Below, piece by piece: positions 24,937 through 32,966 of a DNA stretch of 64,000 nucleotides. Under the pieces are notes generated by a model. That model did not search any database and had not been told where the DNA came from. It worked only from the letters and a program-made list of their open reading frames with translations. Origin of the DNA: Amnibacterium sp. CER49 (GTDB lineage: Bacteria > Actinomycetota > Actinomycetes > Actinomycetales > Microbacteriaceae); assembly GCF_029846255.1 (NCBI RefSeq), contig NZ_JARVWQ010000001.1, forward strand, positions 620,001 to 684,000, read 5' to 3'. Within the stretch, counting starts at the first letter, position 1. Every line of letters begins with the position of its first letter. The translations under genes were made by a program, and so were the position numbers.

Positions 24937-24999
24937 AGACCCCTCGCAAGACCCCTCGCGCCGAACGACGCACCTTGCGAGGGGTCTTGCGAGGGGTCT
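24937..24999. repeat. Long hairpin B with internal duplication
   Basis: Arms 24937-24959 and 24977-24999 pair perfectly over 23 bp around a 17-nt loop. Each arm contains a 12-bp word (AAGACCCCTCGC on the left) twice in tandem. It starts 12 bp after hairpin A. Confidence 0.85.
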
Positions 25000-25156
25000 C
25001 GACGGCGGTCGTGCGCCATTCCAGCCAATACCGCTGCCGGCCGCCAGCGCCGTTACGCGGGCGAAGTAACGTTCACCGACGGCTGCGCTCTGTCCCCTGC
25101 GCAGAAGCGGAGCCGAATTCCTGTCGGGCCAAGCCGTCTACGAGAAGAACTTCGGC

Positions 25157-25495
25157 ATGGCAGCAACCAAGACAGTGCCCGACTTCTTCACGGAGGAGCG
25201 GGCCGCCGCTGCGAGGCGACGGAAGGAACTGAAATTGCAGTACTGCTCCATGAGCCCGACCGGACCAACCCGCTCCGAATCCATGCAATTGCGCGCGACT
25301 TGGCGCCGTTGCTGTGCGCCCCGCCTTTCTATCGAAGCCCCGCATGTGCGAACGCCGCGAAGGGGTTGCTCCTGTTTCGAAAGCGAGCGAAGTTCAAGGT
25401 CGGCTGCGGAACCGCGACCTTCTCCGACCCTGCCCGGCTGGACGCCGGGCCAGGGCCGACCAGCGCCCGTTGGGTCGACACTCGCCGACCACGTC
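25157..25495 (+). pseudogene. Frameshifted DUF1801-like gene remnant
   Basis: ATG 25157 opens a frame reading TKTVPDFFTEERAAAARRRKELK, like the N-terminus of small DUF1801 / YdhG-type proteins. The match then switches to another frame, which reads EPDRTNPLRIHAIARDLAP, then PFYRSPACANAAKG, then KFKVGCGTATFSDPARLDAG, the usual order of that family's core. At least one frameshift separates the halves and the end is missing. Family recognition is from memory of motifs. Confidence 0.5.
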
Positions 25496-25681
25496 ACGCC
25501 AGACAGATCATGAGCTCCACATCGGCGGAGGACCGGCCACGGCGCCTCACAGCAACGTGGTCACGGCACGACGCAGGAGTTGCGGTCACGCCGCTGCAGC
25601 TCGTTAACGGTGACTTTTCGGTGACACACGCCGACGAGGCTGGCCGCGTGCTGTCTGCAACTCTCGGCTGATCAGGGAATC

Positions 25682-25757
<76 letters not shown>

Positions 25758-25793
25758 GCGTTCGCCCGCTCGAAGCGGGCCGACGAGCAAGAT

Positions 25794-25799
25794 TAGCAT
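25794..25799 (+). promoter_or_regulatory. Candidate -10 box of the peroxiredoxin gene
   Basis: TAGCAT fits TANNNT and is followed by a short leader containing GGGAGG before ATG 25818. Confidence 0.45.
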
Positions 25800-25817
25800 G
25801 GCGCCGGGAGGCCACTC

Positions 25818-26294
25818 ATGACGACGACGACCCGCCTCGAGGCCGGCAGCACCGCGCCCGACTTCCGCCTGCAGGACTCGTCGGGCGCGCCCGTCGGGCT
25901 CTCCGACTTCCGCGGACGCAAGGTCGTCCTGTACTTCTACCCCGCGGCCATGACCCCGGGCTGCACCACCGAGGCCTGCGACTTCCGCGACAACCTGAAC
26001 TCGCTGCAGGCAGCCGGCTACCAGGCGATCGGGGTCTCGAAGGACGAGCCGGCCGCGAACGCGAGGTTCGCCGAGCAGGAGGCGCTGAACTTCCCGCTGC
26101 TCTCCGACCAGGACCTGACGGTCCACCAGGCCTACGGCGCCTACGGCGAGAAGTCGATGTACGGCAAGACCGTCACCGGCGTGATCCGGTCCACGTTCGT
26201 GATCGACGAGGACGGGGCCGTCCGCCTGCCGCTCTACAACGTGAAGGCCTCCGGGCACGTCGCGAGCCTCCGCAAGAAGCTCGGCCTCGACTGA
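25818..26294 (+). CDS. bcp: Peroxiredoxin, bacterioferritin comigratory protein type
   Basis: This 158-residue thioredoxin-fold peroxidase has the BCP/PrxQ core YFYPAAMTPGCTTEACDFRD, with peroxidatic Cys49 and a second Cys54 five residues on. APDFRLQD, QAIGVSKDEP and STFVIDEDG are further family blocks. It reduces hydrogen peroxide and organic peroxides with electrons from thioredoxin in the cytosol. The start is ATG 25818 with GGGAGG upstream. It is divergent from tRNA-Lys. Confidence 0.93.
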   Translation: MTTTTRLEAGSTAPDFRLQDSSGAPVGLSDFRGRKVVLYFYPAAMTPGCTTEACDFRDNLNSLQAAGYQAIGVSKDEPAANARFAEQEALNFPLLSDQDLTVHQAYGAYGEKSMYGKTVTGVIRSTFVIDEDGAVRLPLYNVKASGHVASLRKKLGLD

Positions 26295-26300
26295 CCCGAC

Positions 26301-26717
26301 TCAGCGCTCGCGTCGCATGACCGCCGACACCGACGGCGTGAAGAGCAGCACGAGCACCACGGCCGCGGGCACGATCAGCAGCGCGCCGAGGTCGGGCCGC
26401 GCGCCCGCGCCCTGGAACGCGTCGAAGCCGACGAGCAGCTGCACGAGCTGCCAGACGAGCGCGGCCGGGCGGGCCCACTTCGCGACGCGGAACAGGCCGT
26501 AGGCGACCGCGCCGAGCAGCACCGCGCCCACGAGCACGGTGAGCGCGAGGGCGATGCTGCTGCCCGTGTCCACCGAGCCGGCCTTCGCGCCGAGCAGCGA
26601 GACGAGCAGCACGACGGCGAGCACGAGCGTGCCCAGGGATTCCAGGGCGACGAGCACCGCAGCGACGAGCAACGGTCTCGGTGGCCGCTGCTGCGGATCC
26701 TGTTGCTTGACGGTCAA
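26301..26717 (-). CDS. Small four-helix membrane protein of unknown function
   Basis: About 138 residues with four hydrophobic segments: LLVAAVLVALESLGTLVLAVVL, IALALTVLVGAVLLGAVAYG, a weaker LVWQLVQLLVGF segment and LLIVPAAVVLVLLF. The N-terminus is hydrophilic and Gln/Pro-rich, and the C-terminus ends MRRER. TTG 26717, with CGAGG upstream, is the best start, since codons before it read as non-coding. No known family is recognised. It is convergent with bcp, with only 6 bp between the stops. Confidence 0.65.
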   Translation of the reverse strand: MTVKQQDPQQRPPRPLLVAAVLVALESLGTLVLAVVLLVSLLGAKAGSVDTGSSIALALTVLVGAVLLGAVAYGLFRVAKWARPAALVWQLVQLLVGFDAFQGAGARPDLGALLIVPAAVVLVLLFTPSVSAVMRRER

Positions 26718-27006
26718 GGAACCTCGGTTTCCGCGGTCCGACCTCACAGGCACATCCAACCATCGCACCCTTGTGAGGGTGAACGACCGTGTGCCAGCAT
26801 GTTTCCGGTTGGTTTCGGTGCCCCCACTGCCGTGGGCACGCGGTGGCACCGGCTGGAAGGTCCCTGACCCCCTGCCGAGCCTTTGCAGGCCCGGTAGCAG
26901 CATCTTCCGGCACCCACCCGAATGAATGCCGAGCGACCTCACGACCTCCGGGCCGCAGACGACTGCGCTGCGCCCGGGCAACGAGAAGATGAAGGAGCGC
27001 CCGCGC
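26718..27006 (+). promoter_or_regulatory. Long leader region before whiB1
   Basis: Just under 300 bases without a credible gene. It contains small inverted words (GTGCCC / GGGCAC near 26820) and the GAAGGAG ribosome binding site before ATG 27007. An in-frame ATG at 26926 would add 27 residues unlike WhiB1. A long regulated untranslated leader is plausible but not shown. Confidence 0.35.
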
Positions 27007-27255
27007 ATGGATTGGCGTGATCGAGCAGCCTGCCTCACCGCTGACCCCGAGCTGTTCTTCCCGATCGGCAACACCGGTCCGGCAGTGGATCAGATCGACC
27101 GAGCCAAGTCGGTGTGCGGACGTTGCTCCGTCACCGAGCAGTGCCTGCAGTACGCGCTCGAGACGAGCCAGGACTCGGGTGTCTGGGGCGGCCTCAGCGA
27201 GGACGAGCGTCGCGCCCTGAAGCGCCGTGCCGCTCGCGCGCGTCGCTCGGCCTGA
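27007..27255 (+). CDS. whiB1: WhiB1-type iron-sulfur transcriptional regulator
   Basis: This 82-residue protein has the four cluster ligands Cys9, Cys37, Cys40 and Cys46 (C...CGRCSVTEQC), the GVWGG turn and a basic C-terminus ALKRRAARARR. WhiB1 proteins bind a 4Fe-4S cluster, interact with the primary sigma factor and respond to nitric oxide. The start is fixed by MDWRDRAACL, the family N-terminus, with AAGGAG upstream. Adjacency to pdtaS matches the mycobacterial order. Confidence 0.93.
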   Translation: MDWRDRAACLTADPELFFPIGNTGPAVDQIDRAKSVCGRCSVTEQCLQYALETSQDSGVWGGLSEDERRALKRRAARARRSA

Positions 27256-27272
27256 CCGACCCTCTCCGCTTC

Positions 27273-27309
27273 GACGGCCCCGCGGTGCATCGGCACCGGC
27301 GGGGCCGTC
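27273..27309. terminator. Hairpin between whiB1 and pdtaS
   Basis: An 11-bp GC stem (27273-27283 with 27299-27309) contains an inner GGTGC/GCACC stem. It lies between two convergent genes, so it may end both transcripts. There is no T-run. Confidence 0.65.
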
Positions 27310-27356
27310 GCACGTCCAGGGACGATGTCAGCGAGTACTGACACCGCTCCCCGGGT

Positions 27357-28865
27357 TCAGCGGACGCCGACCGAGCCCTGGTCGAACCGGAACGGCACTG
27401 CCACGGTCACCTCGGTGCCCCGGCCCGACATGGTGTGCCAGTCGATGATCCCGCCGAGCTCGCCCTCGATGAGCGTGCGGATGATCTGCGTGCCGAGCCC
27501 CGAGCCGACCTTGCCCTCGGCGAGACCGACGCCGTTGTCCCGCACGCTCACCGTGAGCCCCTCGTCGGAGCGGCGCGCGGTGATGACGACGGTGCCGTCG
27601 CGGTCCTTCAGTCCGTGCTCCACCGCATTCGTGACGAGCTCGGTGAGCGCGAGCGAGAGCGGCGTCGCGTAGTCGCTCGGCAGCACGCCGAACGCGCCCT
27701 TCTTCATCGGCTTCACCCGGGTGCCGTGCGACGAGGCGACCTCGGCGATGAGCAGCAGCACCCGGTCGAACACCTCGTCGAAGTCGACGCTCTGCGTGAG
27801 CCCCTGCGAGAGGGTGTCGTGCACGAGCGCGATCGCCGAGACCCGCCGCGTCGCCTGCGAGAGCGACTCGCGCGCCTCGTCGGAGGTGGACCGCCGCGCC
27901 TGGATGCGCAGCAGCGACGCGACCGTCTGCAGGTTGTTCTTCACCCGGTGGTGGATCTCGCGGATCGTCGCGTCCTTGGTGAGCAGCTCCTGCTCCTGGT
28001 GCCGCAGCTCCGTGACCTCGCGGCAGAGCACGATCGCCCCGACCCGGTCGCCGTCGTGCTTCACCGGGATCGCGCGGAGCGAGACGGTGACGCCCTTCGC
28101 CTCGATCTCGCTGCGCCACGGGGCCTTGCCTGTGACGACGAGCGGCAGCGTCTCGTCGATGCTGAGCCGCTCGGGCACGAGATCGGTGACGACCTCGGCG
28201 AGTGACTCCCCCTCGAGCTCGCCGCCGAACCCGATGCGGTTGAACGCCGACAGCGCGTTCGGGCTCGCGAAGATCGCCACGCCGTCCGCGTCCAGGCGGA
28301 TGAGGCCGTCGGAGGCGCGTGGCGCACCACGGCGCGGGGCGGTCGGCGCGGTGAGCTGCGGGAAGTCGCCCGTGGCGATCATGCGGAAGAGGTCGTTCGC
28401 GCAGTCGTTGAACGTGAGCTCCTGCCGGCTCGGCATGCGCGCCTCGGAGAGGTTCGTGTGCCGGGTGAGCACCGCGAGCGGGCCGAGCACCTGCTGCGGG
28501 ACCGCCGACGGCGAGGTGCGCCGGAACACCGGCACCGCCCGCACGCGGGTCGGCGTCTCCTCGAACCAGTCGGGCGCCGACGAGTCGAGGATCTCGCCGC
28601 GCTCGAACGCGTCGGTGACGAGCTGCCGCCAGTCGGGCTTCACGATCTGGCCGACGAAGTCGCGGTAGAAGAGCGTCGCGGCGCTCGACGGGCGCGCGTG
28701 CGCCACCGCCACGAACGAGCCGTCGGCCGACGGCGTCCACAGCACGATGTCGGCGAAGGCGAGGTCGGCCAGCAGCTGCAGGTCACCGAGCAGCGCGTGC
28801 AGCCAGTTGAGGTCCTCCTCCGACGACCGCGTGTGGGCCGTGACCAGCTCGCTCATCGTGGGCAT
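27357..28865 (-). CDS. pdtaS: Cytosolic sensor histidine kinase PdtaS
   Basis: This 502-residue soluble kinase has an N-terminal GAF-like region (about 1-150), a PAS-like domain (about 190-290), the HisKA_2 dimer/phosphoacceptor helix EIHHRVKNNLQTVASLL, and an HATPase with ELVTNAVEHGL, DNGVGL and GSGLGTQII. PdtaS phosphorylates the antitermination regulator PdtaR, which is not in the window. ATG 28865 has TAGAAT 6 nt upstream, so leaderless translation from here is likely; ATG 28856 is the alternative and matches mycobacterial PdtaS better. Confidence 0.9.
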   Translation of the reverse strand: MPTMSELVTAHTRSSEEDLNWLHALLGDLQLLADLAFADIVLWTPSADGSFVAVAHARPSSAATLFYRDFVGQIVKPDWRQLVTDAFERGEILDSSAPDWFEETPTRVRAVPVFRRTSPSAVPQQVLGPLAVLTRHTNLSEARMPSRQELTFNDCANDLFRMIATGDFPQLTAPTAPRRGAPRASDGLIRLDADGVAIFASPNALSAFNRIGFGGELEGESLAEVVTDLVPERLSIDETLPLVVTGKAPWRSEIEAKGVTVSLRAIPVKHDGDRVGAIVLCREVTELRHQEQELLTKDATIREIHHRVKNNLQTVASLLRIQARRSTSDEARESLSQATRRVSAIALVHDTLSQGLTQSVDFDEVFDRVLLLIAEVASSHGTRVKPMKKGAFGVLPSDYATPLSLALTELVTNAVEHGLKDRDGTVVITARRSDEGLTVSVRDNGVGLAEGKVGSGLGTQIIRTLIEGELGGIIDWHTMSGRGTEVTVAVPFRFDQGSVGVR

Positions 28866-28871
28866 CGCAGG

Positions 28872-28877
28872 ATTCTA
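28872..28877 (-). promoter_or_regulatory. Candidate -10 box of pdtaS
   Basis: TAGAAT on the minus strand ends 6 nt before ATG 28865 with no ribosome binding site. Confidence 0.55.
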
Positions 28878-28911
28878 CGGGCGGGATTTCCGCCCATCCC
28901 CGTCGGGACCG

Positions 28912-29799
28912 TCAGTCGCGGCGGGCGATGAGGTGCTCGTTCAGTCCTGCGCTGAAGGCCGCGTCGATCTGCCGCGCGACGCCGTCCACGGCCCGGATCG
29001 GCGCCGCGTGCCGCACGCTCGAGACGAGCCAGAGCGCGTCCGCCGCGTCGAGGTCGTCGCGGGTGAGCGGCTCGTACGCCGCCTCGAGCCCCTGCTGCTC
29101 GGCGTACGCGAACGCGTCGGCCTGCGTCGTGCCCGCGAGGATCGGCAGGTCGGTCGGGGGCGTGAGCAGCCGGGATCCGCGGCGCAGCAGCAGGTTCGCG
29201 GTCGGGCCCTCGAGCAGGTAGCCGTCGGAGGAGATGAAGAGCACGTCGTCGGCACCGCGGCGGTGCGCCTCGCGGACCGCCGCGCGGTTCACCGCGTACG
29301 AGAGCGTCTTCGCGCCCTGCAGCAGCCACGGCGCGGTGGTGCGCACGTCGTGCCGATAGCCGCGGTCGAGCACGACGACGGACACACCCTCGGTGCGCGA
29401 GACGGTGTGGTCGGGCGACACCTCGCCGAACGCGTAGCCGGTCGTGCGCGTGCCGCCCTCGACGCCGCGCGTGTAGACGAGCTTCACGAACGCCTCGGGC
29501 ACCTCGGGCAGCGCGGCGGCGACGGCGAACGTCGCGGCCCGCCAGGCGGCGAGGTCGGGCTCGGGCATCTCGAGCATCGCCGCGGAGCGCGCCAGTCGCG
29601 CGAGATGAGGCTCGACGGCCTGCGCGCGCCGACCCGCGACGCTGATCGTCTCGAAGACGCCGTCGCCACGGGTGATGCCGAGATCGAGCACCTCGATCTG
29701 CGGGGCGTCCGGGTCCGCCATCCGGAAGGCCGCCTCCCCCGCCTCGCGGCGGTCGGCGACGGATGGGGCGGGCAGCACGGCGAGGACGCGGTTCGGCAT
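28912..29799 (-). CDS. Class IV aminotransferase / aminodeoxychorismate lyase-like
   Basis: This 295-residue PLP-dependent protein has the fold-IV layout: EVLDLGITRGDGVFETI near the start, EPHLARLARSAAMLEM, AFVKLVYTRG, the catalytic-Lys block GAKTLSYAVNRAAVREA, and the phosphate-binding LLEGPTANLLL and AGTTQADAF. These are shared by PabC and branched-chain or D-amino-acid aminotransferases; PabC-like activity is the best guess. ATG 29799 is chosen because AAGAAT lies 6 nt before it. Folate genes are not nearby. Confidence 0.82.
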   Translation of the reverse strand: MPNRVLAVLPAPSVADRREAGEAAFRMADPDAPQIEVLDLGITRGDGVFETISVAGRRAQAVEPHLARLARSAAMLEMPEPDLAAWRAATFAVAAALPEVPEAFVKLVYTRGVEGGTRTTGYAFGEVSPDHTVSRTEGVSVVVLDRGYRHDVRTTAPWLLQGAKTLSYAVNRAAVREAHRRGADDVLFISSDGYLLEGPTANLLLRRGSRLLTPPTDLPILAGTTQADAFAYAEQQGLEAAYEPLTRDDLDAADALWLVSSVRHAAPIRAVDGVARQIDAAFSAGLNEHLIARRD

Positions 29800-29839
29800 G
29801 CGCCGATTCTTGCGCGGGTGGCGGCCCGGATCTGTCCGC

Positions 29840-31087
29840 TCAGGCGAGCGCGGGATGCCGGAGCAGCCCTCGGCGCGCGGCCGGGGCCGCACGCCCGGCG
29901 AGCTCGTCGGCGACGAAGCGGCGGAGCGCCGTCGTCGCGGCCGAGCGCGGGGCCGCCTCGGGCAGCGGGCGCGCCGTGAGCAGCGCCGCGTCGCACGCCT
30001 TCGCGTCGTCGGGCACGAGCGTCACGTCGTCGATGCCGCCGAAGCGCAGCAGGCTCGCCCGGATCTGGCTCGCCGCCCCGAGGCCGACCGCGCTCGCGCG
30101 CACCTTGGTGACGAGCACCTTCACGCGCGACGGGTCGACCGTCTCGACGAGGTCGCCGTACGCGCGGACGAACCGCGCGAGACCGACCGGATCCCCGGCG
30201 GCGACCGCCACGACGGTGTCCGCCGCCTGCACCGCGGCGAGCGTCGCCGCGTTGCGCCGAGGGGCGAACAGGTCGGAGACGATCTCCTCGTCGGCCTCGA
30301 GGTTGAAGCCCGCGTCGACCACGGTGACGTCGGCCCAGTCGCGGCACTGCTCGAGCACCTTCGTCACGCGGTCGTGCGACAGCTCGGGCCACCGGGCCGG
30401 TCGGCCGATGCCCGTGAGCACCGCGAAATCGCCTCGGCTCCCCCGCGCCGCCTGCGCCACGCGGTCGAGCTCCGTCGCGGAGAGCGTCCCCGCGGCGGCG
30501 AGCCGGCAGGCGGCAGCGAGGCCGGGCGCCTCGTCGAGCAGGCCCAGCGCCGGTGCGATCGAGGCACCGAGCGTGTCGGCGTCGACGAGCGCGACCCGGG
30601 CACCGGTCGCGGCGAGCTCGGCGGCGAGCGCGATCGCGGTGGTCGTCCGTCCGGGCGCCCCGGTCGGTCCCCAGACGCTGATCACCCGTCCGCGCGAGCG
30701 CACCGGCGCCCCCTCGGGCTCGTCGGGGTCCGAGCGCCGGACGACGGCCGCCAGCGGCTCCCGGAGCCGGGTGAGCGCGGCGTCGAGCGGACCGTCCGCG
30801 TCGAGCACGTCGGCGAGGCCGAGCGCCTGGGCGTGCTCGCGCTCGGCACGCGAGCCGGCGAGCACGACGAGCGGCAGCCCGCGGGTACGGACCGCCTGCA
30901 CGAGGGCGGCATCGAGGTGCCGCGGTGACGCGGAGGCCAGCAGACCGTCGACCGCGAGCCGACCGAGCGCGGCGATCGCCTCGACCGCCGTCGCGGGCCG
31001 GGCCGCCACCGCGACCCCGGCGTCGACGAGCTGCGGCAGCAGGCGGTCCTCCACCTGCGGGGTGAGGCTGAGGAGCAGCTCGGTCAT
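29840..31087 (-). CDS. ParA/MinD-like ATPase (CpaE-type), with altered P-loop
   Basis: This 415-residue protein has a receiver-like N-terminal region (about 1-110) and a ParA/MinD ATPase domain. The deviant Walker A reads GPTGAPGRTTTA: Arg stands where the nucleotide-binding Lys should be. ALVDADTLGASIAPALGL is the switch I / Walker A' region and VTVVDAGFN the Walker B. This layout resembles CpaE and other pilus or septum-site ATPases. ATG 31087 overlaps the SAF-domain gene stop by 4 bp, so the pair forms an operon. No TadA, TadB or pilin gene follows in the window. Confidence 0.72.
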   Translation of the reverse strand: MTELLLSLTPQVEDRLLPQLVDAGVAVAARPATAVEAIAALGRLAVDGLLASASPRHLDAALVQAVRTRGLPLVVLAGSRAEREHAQALGLADVLDADGPLDAALTRLREPLAAVVRRSDPDEPEGAPVRSRGRVISVWGPTGAPGRTTTAIALAAELAATGARVALVDADTLGASIAPALGLLDEAPGLAAACRLAAAGTLSATELDRVAQAARGSRGDFAVLTGIGRPARWPELSHDRVTKVLEQCRDWADVTVVDAGFNLEADEEIVSDLFAPRRNAATLAAVQAADTVVAVAAGDPVGLARFVRAYGDLVETVDPSRVKVLVTKVRASAVGLGAASQIRASLLRFGGIDDVTLVPDDAKACDAALLTARPLPEAAPRSAATTALRRFVADELAGRAAPAARRGLLRHPALA

Positions 31088-31722
31088 CGCTGCACCGGTG
31101 CCGCGACGGCGACGGCGGAGAGCTGCGCGCCGCCGGCGACCGCCTGCAGCACGCCGGCGACCTCGTCGCGCGGCACCTGCACCTCGACGGTGTTGTCCTG
31201 CTGCGTCGCGAGCATGCCCGACCTCGGGGTGCCGATCTTCGAGACGGTGGCGCCGCTCACGAGCACGACCGGCGCACCGAACTCGGTGGCGCTGCCCGCC
31301 TTCTTCGGGGCGGCCCAGAGGTCGACGACCGTGCCGACGCCGATCGTGCCCGCGAGCCGCGTCGACAGCGGCACGACGATGCGGGCCGTGTCGACCCCGG
31401 AGACCGAGCCGAGCGCGGAGAGCGGCACGAGCTCGCCCTGCGCGACGGTGCGCGTCACGACGTAGCCCGCCTGCGGCAACGTGCCGGCGAGGTAGAGCGG
31501 CGACTGCTGACCGAGCCGCACCGGCGTCGGCACGAGGTCGTCGGCGGTGATGCGCACGCCCGCGGTGAGCGGCTCAGCCGCGCGGTAGACCGTGGTCGTG
31601 CGCTCGAGCGCGCCGACCAGCGCGGTCGTGCCCGCAGCGGACAGCGCGACGAGCAGCACCCCGACGGCGATGCGCGCGTCGAAGCGGAACCGCCGCGGGG
31701 CGGGGAGGGCGAGCGTGGCCAT
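31084..31722 (-). CDS. SAF-domain protein (CpaB/RcpC-like)
   Basis: This 212-residue protein has one N-terminal membrane helix (RIAVGVLLVALSAAGTTALVG) and an extracytoplasmic SAF domain (about 50-115) with AAEPLTAGVRITADDLV and a GYVVTRTVAQGELVPLSAL motif. CpaB-type SAF proteins help assemble Flp/Tad pili. ATG 31722 has GGAAGGA upstream. It overlaps the ParA-like ATPase by 4 bp. A divergent HTH gene starts about 120 bp away. Confidence 0.75.
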   Translation of the reverse strand: MATLALPAPRRFRFDARIAVGVLLVALSAAGTTALVGALERTTTVYRAAEPLTAGVRITADDLVPTPVRLGQQSPLYLAGTLPQAGYVVTRTVAQGELVPLSALGSVSGVDTARIVVPLSTRLAGTIGVGTVVDLWAAPKKAGSATEFGAPVVLVSGATVSKIGTPRSGMLATQQDNTVEVQVPRDEVAGVLQAVAGGAQLSAVAVAAPVQR

Positions 31723-31842
31723 GTCGGTCCTTCCGTGGTCGGCGCTCATGCTGACCGAGAGCCTCGCGAGGGGGTCCGTACTTATCCACAGAGGGGCCGG
31801 GGTCGCCCGGCGGAGCGACTCGGCGGATGCCAGGATCGCCGC

Positions 31843-32115
31843 ATGACCCCACCCGCGACCGACGATCAGGTCGGCCGGTTCCTCACCATCGCCGAGACGG
31901 CGCAGCTGCTGAACGTGTCCGCGTCGCAGGCCTACGCGCTCGTCCGCAGCGGTGAGCTGCCGGCGATCAAGATCGGTGCGGCGGGGCACTGGCGCATCGA
32001 GCGAGCCGAGCTCGAGGCGTTCATCGAGGCCCGCTACGAGGAGGCGCGCCGCATGGCGCACTGGAAGCAGGCCGAGTACGAGATCCTCCCCGAGCTGCGG
32101 GGCGACCTGCTCTAG
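31843..32115 (+). CDS. Excisionase/MerR-type small helix-turn-helix protein
   Basis: This 90-residue protein has a winged HTH_17 domain: FLTIAETAQLLNVSASQAYALVRSGELPAIKIG, then HWRIERAELEAFI, and ends in a Glu/Arg-rich helix. It looks like AlpA/Xis or BldC-class DNA-binding proteins. CAGGAT ends 6 nt before ATG 31843. It is divergent from the SAF gene, so it may control that pair. It is outside the island and far from the integrase, so a role as the island's Xis is unlikely. Confidence 0.78.
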   Translation: MTPPATDDQVGRFLTIAETAQLLNVSASQAYALVRSGELPAIKIGAAGHWRIERAELEAFIEARYEEARRMAHWKQAEYEILPELRGDLL

Positions 32116-32144
32116 GCCGACGACCTGAGGGGTCGGCCGACGCA

Positions 32145-32231
32145 CTGACCGAACGACGGAGATCTGCACCGTCGTGGCTCGAGTTCAGCCGCGCGCGGCC
32201 GCCCTCACCGATATCTCCGTCGTTCGATCAG
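32145..32231. repeat. Palindromic intergenic repeat, family 1 copy 1
   Basis: Arms 32145-32163 and 32213-32231 are inverted copies over 18 of 19 bp, beginning CTGACCGAACGACGGAG. The same arms recur at 62469-62556. The central 49 bases are not conserved between copies. Confidence 0.75.
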
Positions 32232-32251
32232 CGGGACGCACCCCTCCGCGT

Positions 32252-32818
32252 CTAGTCGACCCGGACGAGCACGACCTCGGTGAGCGGCAGCACCTCGAGC
32301 CGCACGACCGACGTGCTGCGGCGCGGCTCGTCGAGCGGGTGCACCGCGAGGTCGACGTGGTCACGACCGACCCGGTCGAGCGTCCCGGTGAGGACGCCCC
32401 TGCGCGTCGTCACCTCGAGCGTGCGACGCCGCCGGGCGAGATCGCGGAGCACGAAGGGTAGGCCGAGGCGGTCGGTGAGCGCGCCCTCCCGCGGAGGTGG
32501 CGGCTCGAGGCCGATCTGCTCGGCGGTGGGAAGCAGGGCGCCGACGCCGGTCAGCGGCAGGATCGCCTGCGCGCCACCGGCGAGGTCGCCGGCGATCCAG
32601 TCCCGACCGAGCGTGCGCGGTGCGAGGTCGAGCAGCGCGCCGGTGACGAGGCGGATGCGCACCGGACGGCGGCCGTGCCCCATGGCGGCGATGCGGTCGC
32701 GCAGCGAGAGCCGCCCGAGCCGCAGGCGCTCCTCCTCCGCCTCGCCGACCCGCTCCTCGGCGCCGAGGCCCGCCTCGAGCTGCGCCTCGAGGTCGGCGAA
32801 CAGCTCGTCCCAGCGCAT
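32252..32818 (-). CDS. Conserved actinobacterial protein of unknown function
   Basis: This 188-residue soluble protein begins MRWDELFADLEAQLEAG. It has an acidic helical region, then beta-rich segments (GALLDLAPRTLGRDWIAGDL, LEVTTRRGVLTGTLDRVGRDHVDLAVH) that look like one or two small Sm/SH3-like barrels. TACGGT 6 nt before ATG 32818 makes this start more likely than 32833. Similar short proteins are common next to secA in related genomes, from memory. No function can be assigned. Confidence 0.7.
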   Translation of the reverse strand: MRWDELFADLEAQLEAGLGAEERVGEAEEERLRLGRLSLRDRIAAMGHGRRPVRIRLVTGALLDLAPRTLGRDWIAGDLAGGAQAILPLTGVGALLPTAEQIGLEPPPPREGALTDRLGLPFVLRDLARRRRTLEVTTRRGVLTGTLDRVGRDHVDLAVHPLDEPRRSTSVVRLEVLPLTEVVLVRVD

Positions 32819-32824
32819 CGCCGC

Positions 32825-32830
32825 ACCGTA
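32825..32830 (-). promoter_or_regulatory. Candidate -10 box of the gene at 32252-32818
   Basis: TACGGT on the minus strand ends 6 nt before ATG 32818. Confidence 0.5.
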
Positions 32831-32966
32831 CAAGCGCCGAGCGTCGCCTGAACGGAGTTATCCCCAATCCGTTAGAACGCCTGGACGTCAGCCGAGACGT
32901 CGTGGTTACCTGTGCTGGTCGCCCCACCCAGGCGGCACGTCTCCCGCACCCATCGGAGCCACCGCA

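Larger units (their letters stand above)
24383..25681. other. Gene-poor right end of the island
   Basis: About 1.3 kb with no intact gene. In order it holds a pyrimidine-rich tract (about 24600-24865) with a CTCAC pentamer array, two very long hairpins (24817-24924 and 24937-24999), a frameshifted DUF1801-like pseudogene (about 25157-25495) and a plain stretch up to the right attachment repeat. Open frames across it are low-complexity and unlike known families. Confidence 0.6.

Noticed and set aside
24661-25671. 336-codon open frame through the hairpin region
   Set aside because: The first half reads through the pyrimidine tract and hairpin arms as low-complexity protein. Only its latter part resembles a known family, and that part is the second half of a frameshifted DUF1801-like remnant.
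31843-32115. Xis partner of the island integrase
   Set aside because: It lies outside the island, 23 kb from the integrase, and divergent from the SAF-domain gene, so local regulation is the simpler reading.
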